Origin: Berberis thunbergii
Lineage: Eukaryota; Streptophyta; Magnoliopsida; Ranunculales; Berberidaceae
Assembly: GCA_003290165.1 (NCBI GenBank)
Contig: QNQO01007585.1
Span: forward strand, 124,001-188,000
Direction: 5' to 3'
DNA: 64,000 nucleotides
The translations under genes and the position numbers were made by a program. The first letter of the stretch is position 1. The number at the start of each line of letters is the position of its first letter. The notes under the pieces are model-generated. The model made no database searches. It had not been told where the DNA came from and saw nothing but the letters and a program-made list of their open reading frames with translations. Below, piece by piece: positions 1 through 8,387 of the stretch.

Positions 1-466
1 TCCTCAAGCAAATAAATAATATGAGACAAGAAGAAAATTAAGAAAACATTCATCATAAAATGTTATAGTACCCATCTCCCTACATCCTTTAGCAAAGCTT
101 AATTAAAAGGTTTGCATAAAATTTTGAGATTGAGCAATATTTCTTATTTCACCTTCAAACCAGAAAACTAAAATTATTTCCAAGGTACATAATGCATGAC
201 ATGTAAATTGCATTTCAGACATGCACTTACTCAAATAACATGCTCATTCCACCAAATTCTAAAAGAGGTGGAAAAGGTTTCTTCCAAACAAGTGAAAAGT
301 AAAAGAGAGTTTACCAAGATGAGCAGCGAGCGATATCAAATTGATTGTGCAGAAATGTGAAAATCATATAAAGAATATCAGGACCAAGAGACTCAACTGA
401 AGCTCCTCCCTCTCCTCATTTGCATGGAGAACGACCCTCCCACTCTGGCTTTCTTCTTCCTTTCCA
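1..466. other. 3' flank of the small minus-strand gene
   Basis: This stretch lies downstream of the stop codon (467-469) of the minus-strand gene that follows. It is AT-rich and probably holds the 3' UTR. The minus strand keeps a second open frame here (LMFKEKPHSEADGKEEESQ, about 500-351). That frame could be an alternative 3' coding end if a different acceptor is used. No transposon signature was seen. Confidence 0.3.
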
Positions 467-3370
467 TCAGCTTCTGAATGAGGTTTCTCTTTGAACATCA
501 AACCCACCCACATGTTTGGTTTCTGGTTTTACATGTTTGGTCCATATCCAGTTGGCATTAGAGCAACGTAAGAACTTTTCCCTAGTACAAGCAAGCAGTA
601 AAAAACAAGCCAGCCTATGTGTCATTCGATTGTAAATGTTTCAGCTAAAGAAGCCTAAGAACTTGTTGCATACAAATAACTAAAGTCACCAGAATGATGC
701 ATTGGGTTCAAAGATCAGCACATGTATAACAAAGAGCAAAGCCACGTTTATGCTGTAACTGTGCACATCACAACCATATTGTCGCTGCCAGTGTTTTGAG
801 TTTATTTAAACTTAAGTATGATTGTTTCTGAAAGGACAGTGAATCATATCAGATTAACCAGAAAGTTTTGCATGATTTAAAAAAAAAATTGCGCTTGAGG
901 CAGAAACTTAGGTTATAAATGGAATAGACTACAATGCAAGATCCATTTCTGGATTAACATTGAAAAAATGCCAGCTTGAATCATGGAGAAGACAGAAATG
1001 ATCTACATGGAAGAGATGATCTACATGGAAGTTATGACTGGTGGGCAATATATAAATGGATTTGAAAAAAAGTATCAAACTCAAATCTATTTTTTTTTCT
1101 TATAACAGGGAATGCAAAAATTTTAAATGAACAAAGAAACCAAAATTTTCTTGGCACTGAACTAGTGAACTATAAAGGCAATCAAAAGGAGGAAGGAGCA
1201 ATCAAAAGACTTGAATCAAACAAAGAACAACTAGTCATACCTATCCCATCTGCAGCTGCATAATCAGACCCGTGGAACATGTACTCGTCATTCAATGAAG
1301 CCTTCCCAGCCTGAGTGACCTCTTCTTTAGATGTTTCATGACCAGAATATACAATTGCATTGCAAGAAAGAGAAGGACGGGCACTGGTACTTCATGCAAT
1401 TCAACTAGTTGCCACAAGGACTAATATGTGATCAGCCATGAAAGGGATATTGCAATGATTCCAGGAATCCTACATGAAATATGTTACAAGCAAAAACTTA
1501 GCAAAAATTGGGCGCACATAAATCAACCAAAGCATTCTCTTTTACAAACACCCCAAGTTACGTTCTTGTATGGGTTTGACATCAAGTGTTTCTAATGCAA
1601 CTCGCAGAAATATTGAGTGTTATAGTTTATGAAATTATTTTAATATTTCATTTACAATTGAAAAAAAAAAAAACAAGGCATGAAAGATGAAACAAGAGAA
1701 GAAGGGCAAATGCAAACTTATTAAATATCAGACTTATTATATAGCAGTGACAATTGATAATATTATTATTATCAGAGGTCTTTGTTAACATTTTGAGGAG
1801 TCCATAGACCATTTGCTTACTATGTGTCCTATTGCTTTTGAGTTTTGGTCTATGGACCTAGCAGAGTTCCATAATATGCAGGCACCAGCCCGTTTCATCT
1901 TTCTTGTCTTGGACAAAAGTTCATCCTCTGCTATTCAACAATTGTCGCATCTCGCCCTCTTTGGCAAATGGACTTCAGACAGACTGATTCATGCAATTAT
2001 TTTAACTAGATTTATGTTTGCTTCCACCACAATCTGCATTAGAGCTACACATTGCATAGTTTTCCATATAGGTCTTCTAATAAGCCCAAACACTAAAATG
2101 GTATGAATATTTCATTTTGGATTACCCTAACAAAGAAGTTCTTCTCCACCAAGAATATTTGTTAAAAAGAAATGTTCTTTATGCTTGAGTTTAGTAGATG
2201 TTAAGGATAGTGATAATAGAAATGTAAGAAGAACAAAAGTATAGAAGAATAAAAAAAATAAAAATACACCTGCGATAGTAAACGAGCCATCCCCAAAAGT
2301 CACTCTTGATAATTGTGCCTTGCACCATCAAATTTTCTCTTGTTGGCGCTGACAAATGAAAATTAAACACAAAGTTAAACTTAGATTTACTTTTCCCTCC
2401 AGGAAAAAGAATATTCTTATATATATATATCAACATCACAACTCGAAGCTCAAAAGAACCCAAACAACAAGAAAGCACGTAACTAGTGAACTTCCTAAAT
2501 TTAAGTACATGAAGATTTTCTTAGATCCTGTCAAAATGAAAAACCATACTGCCATGTAACATAGGCAAATAATGTAACATAGCCAACTTTCATGATTCAA
2601 AACAAAAAAGGAAATCAAAAACCCCAATTTCAACCAAACAAACCTTAAATGGGTATGAAGTTCTCACTTAGCATAACACCTCAACAATCAAAACCCATTA
2701 AACCCCAAAACTTTAAACCAAAAAACCCTAACTCAAACCCAATTACAAACCACACAAATTGCCCACCAAGAAAACCAATCAATCACACTATTGCCAACCA
2801 AAAAAGGATTCAAAATTACAATTTCTTAGTGAATTCGAGTTACCTGAACTGCTACTACCTATCTGAAATCCCAATTATCAACCATTGAGAAACCTCAGCT
2901 TTGTTACCTACCCCTCCCACCCATCCAAGTACCTGCAAAAAATCATCAACCAATTCTTTAGTTACGTCTCAAAAACCTTATAAATCAAAAACCCATTTCA
3001 ACTCTATCATCCAAAAAACCAAGGAGTTAACCCATTTCACCTCTTCTATATCAAGGAAAAACGCCTAGAAACTCAACCCATCACATCTTTTCAACGTAAA
3101 TTGCACCATAGAGTTAACAATCTTCGAATGAAATTAAAAAAAAAAAAAAAAAAAAAACAGAACCCCAAGCAAATCTACAATGAAAAAGCTAAGACAACAG
3201 ACACAATAAACCCTACTTGCACACCAAATATGTGAAGAAATTACAGAATTGAAGAATGGGTATTGAAGAGGAGATCAAAAATTTGAAACCCTAATAGCGA
3301 AGAAGATAATGGAAGAAGAGAAACACACCTCTGGTTTGAGCTTCTTCATTTCCTTCAAGAGCTTCTTCAT
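467..3370 (-). CDS. Unrecognised 114-residue protein, five-exon gene
   Basis: I do not recognise this protein. A minus-strand model joins 3370-3329, 2932-2908, 2348-2270, 1383-1241 and 522-467. Every junction has GT..AG and the codon phases fit across all four introns, which is hard to get by chance. The total is 345 nt including a TGA stop. The product begins with a Lys/Leu-rich amphipathic stretch (MKKLLKEMKKLKPE). Its centre contains SDFWGWLVYYR and RPSLSCNAIVYSGHETS, followed by an acidic part ending DYAAADGI. The C-terminus is FDVQRETSFRS. No signal peptide or transmembrane segment is evident. The ATG at 3370 is the first in the exon. Two extra donor sites upstream suggest alternative 5' leader exons. 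The acceptors of exons 4 and 5 have weak pyrimidine tracts, so the 3' part is least certain. The third intron (1384-2269) holds a LINE-like scrap. The model is inferred from splice signals and frame only. Confidence 0.45.
1790..2110 (+). mobile_element. LINE zf-RVT-like fragment in an intron
   Basis: A plus-strand frame reads ESIDHLLTMCPIAFEFW and continues to about 2106. The pattern S-x-x-H-L-L-x-x-C-x-x-A-x-x-x-W is typical of the zinc-binding segment that follows reverse transcriptase in plant L1-type LINEs. It lies antisense in the third intron of the small gene. No ends or target duplication are visible, so it is a relic. The assignment rests on one motif. Confidence 0.3.
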
Positions 3371-3373
3371 TTC

Positions 3374-3690
3374 CTGAAACAAAAAAAAAGAACTTCAGAT
3401 CTTAAGAACGAAGAATCAAACTTCAGATCTTACCTTCAAAGTTCGAATCTGAAGAAGAAGAAGAGGAGATGTAGAGGAAGAGGAGATCTTACCTTCTCGT
3501 CCTTCTTCTTCTTTCGTCTTTCTTCTTCTCTGCTTGATGGCTTGGTGGGAGGGGTTTGGGTAGAGGAAGAGATGGGAAAGGAACGAGTGAGGAAAGCATC
3601 AGAACGAATGAAGGAGGGAACGAACGAAGTCCCGAAGGACTGGAAGCGGCGAAGGAAAGGGAAGGAGGAAGGAGGTGAGTCGCGAATCAG
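3374..3690 (-). promoter_or_regulatory. 5' leader with two donor sites
   Basis: On the minus strand this is a pyrimidine/purine-skewed leader typical of a plant 5' UTR. Two good donor sites of the form AAG|GTAAGATCT lie at 3434/3433 and 3493/3492. Both could splice to the acceptor TTTGTTTCAG just before the first coding exon (3373). This suggests alternative untranslated first exons. No clear TATA box is assigned. The CACTA-like repeats begin just upstream, so the native promoter may have been displaced or may lie within them. Confidence 0.3.
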
Positions 3691-4338
3691 CGCAGGGGGG
3701 TATAAATTGTATACTCTAATCCGGCGTTTCCTACATCTAATACGGTGCTTTATAAACACAATTTCATTTTCAATGGCGGGATGGAATCGCGGTTTTTTTC
3801 ATTCTTTACCGGCGCTTCTTTACCAAATCGCCGGTATTGTGAGCGCTTTACCGGCGCTTTCAAACCAAAACGCCGGTATTGGAAGATCTTTACCGGCGCT
3901 TTTTTACATCTAATATGGCGTGTTTAAAAAACAATTTTATTTTCGCTCTTCACCGGCGCTTAGAAAATACAACGCCGTTATTGTTTGATATATACCGGCG
4001 CCTTAGAAAATACAACGCTGGTATTGTTCTATATGTACCGGTGCTTTATTGTATAAACATCGTGATTGCTTAAGACTTAATTTTTCGCCCTAGTGGGAAA
4101 CGATCACGGATTGTTTCCGGCGTTTTATATCCCAAACGTCGTTATTGCTTATGTTGTACCGGCGTTTTTATTGAAACGCTGCTGTAAAAGTGTCGTTTTA
4201 GACTCTTTTTTTTGTAGTTCTAAAGCGTCGTAAAAGTGTCGTTATTCGTGGGTTGATTACTCTTTACCGACGCTTGTAACATCTAAAGCGGCGGTTTAGA
4301 AAACATAATATTATTTTCATCAGTAGGATGGGTTGGAG

Positions 4339-5420
4339 TAGGGGTAGTCACGGGACGGGATGGGACGAGATAAACCCATCCCTATCCCATCCCGTTCATT
4401 CGGGATCGAGACGGGACGGGATGGGAAAAACCTCATCCCGACCTCGTCCCATCCCAAACGGGTTCGGGACGGGACGGGACAAGATTAGTGTGCTTTGATT
4501 ATATGCATTTCATTTTCTTTAATCAATCTCATAATTTGGTTGCTTGTACTCATCTGTGTTAGACTTCAAAGCATTCCACACCTGCAAATTGCTTGTTCTT
4601 GAAGAAGAAACTCATATGCATCCAGCAGTGCATTTCAATTTCGAACAATATATTTGCTAAGTATAGAAAAACAAATTTAAACAAACATAATGTACACAAC
4701 GCAAAGAATAACACTCAGTTTTACCCTTGCATAGGTATCTGAGCTACCAGTGACAAAAACCGTTCCACTAGCATTATATGCACAACACAATATTTGGTGG
4801 CTTGATGGATCAGTATTAGTTGAGAGAACAATGCTAGTTGAAAGTGTGGTTCTAGTTGAGGGACCATTGCTCTACCCTGAAGTTAATTCCAAGTTAAGAT
4901 TTCAGTTACCAAATTCCAAAAACCCCAGCCAACCAACCAACCAAAACACACTATGTAAACTTGAAACAAACCAGTGATAGCATCTGAAGGTTTTGGAATG
5001 TAAATGCGAGGACTGGCATTGGTATTCCTAATATCCCATATATGACATGTTCAATCATCTGATGATCTAGTAGGAAGGTAATAGAAATAAAATTAGATAC
5101 AAATTGAACTTCGAGAGAGTTTAATATTCATGTAATAACTATGTAATAGCTAACTGCAAAAAATATGCTACCAAACCTGCATTGCAGGTATTTCTAAATG
5201 TTTAAATGGCAGAAAGTTGAGGGACGTATTCTAGAAAATACTCATTAATACTAAAATGAAAAATTAGCTCAGGATGGGACGAGATTGGAGAGATTGAAAA
5301 TCTTCATCCCATCCCATCCCATTCTAGATCGGGACGGGATGAAATTATTCAATCCCATTAAGACCCGAAAAAATCGGGACGGGACGGGATCAAGATCGCG
5401 GGATGGGATGCCCACTCTTA
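4339..5420. mobile_element. Non-autonomous hAT element 1 carrying a gene fragment
   Basis: The element is bounded by an exact 8-bp target duplication, GGTTGGAG, at 4331-4338 and 5421-5428, the hAT length. Termini are TAGGGGTAGTCA at the left and the complement of TAAGAGTGGGCATCCC at the right. These match the hAT end consensus TAGGGGTGGGCA with a few changes. Subterminal repeats of CGGGACGGGATGGGA type fill both ends. Its right end closely matches the left end of the hAT element at 50117-51396, so the two belong to one family. No transposase is present. The interior (4522-5077) is a captured host-gene segment with introns. The host sequence around it is the CACTA-like end. Confidence 0.85.
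4522..5077 (-). pseudogene. Captured exons of a BRWD/PHIP-like WD40-bromodomain gene
   Basis: Three minus-strand exon-like blocks are separated by introns with GT..AG borders: about 5077-4972, 4876-4725 and 4581-4522. They read TCHIWDIRNTNASPRIYIP and KPSDAIT, then HQILCCAYNASGTVFVTG and SSDTYAR, then VWNALKSNTDEYKQPNYEID. This follows the order and wording of the WD40 propeller in plant BRWD/PHIP-type proteins (WD40 plus bromodomain). The identification is from memory of the family, not from a search. An in-frame TGA sits just before TCHIWD, and a TAG opens the second block, so it cannot encode a working protein. Because introns are kept, the capture was from genomic DNA and not from mRNA. 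The right breakpoint lies at about 4522, where the third exon stops without a donor site. Confidence 0.65.
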
Positions 5421-5835
5421 GGTTGGAGGGTTTTTTTTATCTTTCCCGACGCTTCAAAAATACGGTGCCGGTATTGGTTACTCTGTACCGGCGCTTAATG
5501 CTGGTATTTGTCGCTCTTTGCCGGCACTTATTTACATCAAATACGGCGTTTCCAAAAAATACAATTTTATTTTGAATTTATGATGGGTTTTTTCATCTTT
5601 ACCCGCGCTTCAGAGAATAAACGCTGGTTTAGGGTAATCTTTCCCGGCGCTTTATAAGTAAAACGCCGGGTAAGGGTGATAGTTCCCGGCGCTTCATTAT
5701 AAACGCCGGGAGTGCTTGAGACTCATTTTATTACCGCGCTTGATATCATAAATGTCGTTGATGATAATGTTTTACCGGCGCTTTCAGTGAAACGCCGCCG
5801 TGAAAGTGCCGGTTTAGACCTCGTTTTTTGTAGTG

Positions 5836-6112
5836 ACTATAGCCAACTTAGATGATCTATGTTTCCTTGAACACCTTGATAACATTCAGACAATCCATAT
5901 GGTAGAAGATCCGATCATTCTTGCATCTGTCCCCAAAAGGTTGTTGAAACTTGAAACCTATGCATGTACAATGGTGGTTCCACTTAGATTTTGTTAGTAG
6001 TTGCCACCGTAAAACGTGTGCATTTTTCATCCAACCATTCATTTGCCCATGCATATTTTAAGGTCTGTTTCTTCATAAATACATGTCTACACATAGAGGG
6101 TAGGGTCCATTG
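5836..6112. other. Short intervening host sequence
   Basis: Between the CACTA-like right end and the target duplication of LINE-A there is about 280 bp of AT-rich DNA. A 65-codon minus-strand frame shows no recognisable motif. I see no other feature. Confidence 0.3.
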
Positions 6113-6127
6113 TTCATATATGTAGTT

Positions 6128-6488
6128 TAAAAAAAAACAACCTCGGGAGGGGAAGAACAGCTATGGGATGTCAGACCTTTATTATAATAAAAACTTTTAC
6201 AGCGAGTCGAGGTACATTATGACTTTACCCGAAATAAAACTGCAAAAACAAAACCAAACAATAGGCTCAAAACCAAAATTCAACTCAAGAGATAAGGCAT
6301 TTAACAAAGGTTTTCTCAAGAGAGAAAAAGGCCTTAATAGATAAGGTCTTCTCAAGAGTAAGGCCTTACTCAAGAGAAAAGGTCTTTCACAAAAGAAAAG
6401 GTTTTCTCAAAAGAAAAGAAAAGATCCTAGAATCACAAGGCCTTACTCAAGAGATAAAGCCTTACTCAAGAGATAAGGCCTCACTCAA
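6128..6488 (-). mobile_element. LINE-A 3' UTR, distal part
   Basis: On the minus strand this ends with the family 3' signature: GTAAAGTC, a short gap, AAAGGTCTGACATCCCATAG, then the terminal box near CCTCCCGAGG. The same arrangement recurs in the LINE copies at 15122-16848, 17176-17849, 24211-26235, 24950-26010 and 26930-27775. A run of AAGGCCTTACTCAAGAGATA repeats (6290-6480) also matches the 3' UTR of the copy at 26930-27775. The LTR retrotransposon entered at 6489 and duplicated CTCAA. Confidence 0.7.
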
Positions 6489-6960
6489 TGATGTCGGGCA
6501 GAATAGTGATTATTCTGCAGGCTAGTTCTAACAGAAAATTCACATGGAAGAACACAAGATAATTGCCCAAAACACAGAGAAATATTCTAATGTTCAATTA
6601 AAATTATCAAAATCAAAGGTCCACTACAATATTAAGGAAGAACTCTATTTATAACGCTCAAATAACTCGAATAATAAGCAGCCTATTCCTAAAAGAAAAA
6701 TTAGAATCAAATACTAAAATAACAAGCGGTCTATTCCTAAAAGAAAAAGTATAATAAAATACTAAAATAACAAGCAGTTTATTCCTAAAAAAAAGTAAAG
6801 CCAAATCCTAAAAGGAAACTAGAAAGACTCATAATTAAATTGAAAGATTACGAATAAGTTATTTAGTAAATAACTTTGAGAGAAAAATTAGGAACCTTAG
6901 AAATCCAAATTATGAACCCTAGAAACTCAAATTAGGAACCCGAAAAAACCTCCTGCATCA
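6489..6960 (-). repeat. 3' LTR of the OGDH-carrying retrotransposon
   Basis: This 472-bp repeat matches 11625-12098 across its length, with scattered differences and small indels. It starts TGATGTCGGGCAG and ends CTCCTGCATCA on the plus strand. Visible divergence between the two LTRs suggests the insertion is not very recent, although LINE-A must be older still. Confidence 0.85.
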
Positions 6961-6975
6961 GTCCCCCCGGGTTGG
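6961..6975 (-). other. Polypurine tract
   Basis: On the minus strand CCAACCCGGGGGGAC directly abuts the LTR start TGATGCAGG. A G-rich tract in this place primes plus-strand DNA synthesis in LTR elements. The upstream bases are the end of pol. Confidence 0.6.
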
Positions 6976-7169
6976 AAAGAACTCATCCTCGAGTTCACAA
7001 TAGCTTCATTGGAATCCTTTGGCGACAACCCAGAAGGAAGATCCTTTGGCATCAGGTCAGTAAACTTTGCTAGCTCTTGCAGGCGTACTGGATTGCCTTT
7101 CATTTCCCTTCGCTTGAGCTCCATCTGCAAACCTAGCACATACTTCTTTACTATAATAATCAATTCCTT

Positions 7170-7785
7170 GACTTCATCAACCTCGGAGAGATTCGATTTG
7201 CAGTCTTTGTGATTAAGTAAGTTCTTGGGAAACATCACAATGAGTGGCTTATGAAAATCTCTATGTATCTGGCAACGCAAAACATGGAAATAATTTGCAG
7301 GAGTCGTGACGTTGACAACCTGCCAATTGCACTCCTGGACCTGCTTCCTAAGTGTGGTGTCCATCTCAGGAATAACATATGGATTATCATAGCTCATCTG
7401 AAGGAAACGTTCCAATCTTGCACTTGAATGTTCAGGGCCTTGACCATCATAACCATGGGGAAGAAGCACCACAAGTTCTGTCGGGCGGAGCCATTTAGAC
7501 TCCCTACAACTCAAAAATTGATCAAATATCACCTGAGCACCATTAGCAAAATCACCAAATTGGGCCTTCGAAAAGTGAACTGTTGTTGATAGTAAACATC
7601 TCTTCATTTTGGTTCATGAGAACATGGTCCAGTGGACAATATTTCTCACCCGTTTCTTGGTCATGGACTACCGAATGTCTGTGACTAAAAGTACCTTTTT
7701 CAACATCCTGGCTACTCAACCGAACATCATTACCTTCCACTACAATGTAGCAAAAGCAAGTGGTTCTCCAACTGCCCAGTCAATT
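7170..7785 (-). pseudogene. Captured fragment of mitochondrial 2-oxoglutarate dehydrogenase E1
   Basis: The minus strand encodes recognisable OGDH E1 sequence, a thiamine-diphosphate enzyme of the citric acid cycle. It begins IDWAVGEPLAFATL, then runs through VRLSSQDVEKGTFSHRHS and VVHDQETGEKYCPLDHV to [15 protein letters not shown], then [20 protein letters not shown] and [14 protein letters not shown]. This is the C-terminal transketolase-like pyrimidine-binding region. I see no intron across the block, which suits capture from RNA. It is broken: a one-base deletion follows ATL, and about 20 residues are missing between NNSSL and AQFGDF with a frameshift. Upstream it is fused to retroviral-type protease sequence (KVCKMIID), downstream to gypsy pol remnants. 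Other changes (CRES, MFPK) suggest decay without selection. Confidence 0.85.
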
Positions 7786-8379
7786 ATCATCTTGCAGACT
7801 TTATCTGCAACTGTGCAGGTCATGTGAAAAATATTGGTTCCAGGCTCTTCAAGCTCCTCAGTTTCGTCTAGCACGTCTTCTGAATAGCAGGCTTCCTGCA
7901 TTCAGTCGCTCTATATACCTGTTCACCACATCTAAAATATCTAATAGTAGAATTACTTTGTGGTGGCTGCTGGGTAGGACGGGATTCTTGAGGGCGAACT
8001 GGCCAATTGCTTTGATCACTTCTGATCATGGGCCTCCTATTCTGCTCTTTTTTCCACAGCAAGTGCAGCATGCTGGTAGGCTTCAGAAACGGTCCACAGT
8101 GAGTGAAGGTTGAGGACATCCTGCAGGGGTTGTCGTAATCCCCCCAAATATCGTGCCACCATCTGTTCTTCCGTCTCAGATAAGTTATTACGGGCTACCA
8201 ATTGATAGAACTCCTCCGTGTAATCATCAACTGATCTCGACCCTACCTCAACGAATGAAGTCATTGAAACAAAGTTTGAGTGTAGCCGAAATGAAGGAAG
8301 TGACCATTCATCTTCTTTTTCATTTTTTCCCAATCAGTGATCTTGGCCTGGCCCTACCTGTCACGTGATCGCTTCAACT
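7786..8379 (-). pseudogene. gag C-terminal part, zinc knuckle and protease start (gypsy)
   Basis: The frame 8333-8037 reads [19 protein letters not shown] and [19 protein letters not shown], the conserved gag core of plant Ty3/gypsy elements. The next frame holds a decayed CCHC knuckle (YFRCGEQVYRATECRK, first Cys lost). Then comes NIFHMTCTVADKVCKMIID, the start of the aspartic protease region just before the expected catalytic D-S/T-G. The catalytic residues are replaced by the OGDH sequence. The 5' end of this block is the hAT insertion point in gag. Confidence 0.8.
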
Positions 8380-8387
8380 GCTCCCAC

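Larger units (their letters stand above)
3690..5835 (+). mobile_element. CACTA-like (En/Spm-type) end with subterminal repeats, split by a hAT element
   Basis: Copies of TACCGGCGCTT and its complement AAACGCCGGTA alternate many times at 3715-4320 and again at 5440-5800, the pattern of En/Spm subterminal repeats. The right end reads TTTTTTGTAGTG at 5824-5835, the complement of the CACTACAAAAAA terminus common in plant CACTA elements. A second, degraded end-like motif (TTTTTTTTGTAGT) lies near 4208-4220, so two related ends may be nested. I could not find a left CACTA terminus or a transposase, so this is a truncated or non-autonomous copy. The stretch 4339-5420 is a separate hAT insertion. Confidence 0.5.

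Noticed and set aside
3542..4073. Plus-strand frames with periodic TGA-containing peptides (FFTGASLPNRRY type)
   Set aside because: They are translations of the CACTA-like ACCGGCGCTT repeats.
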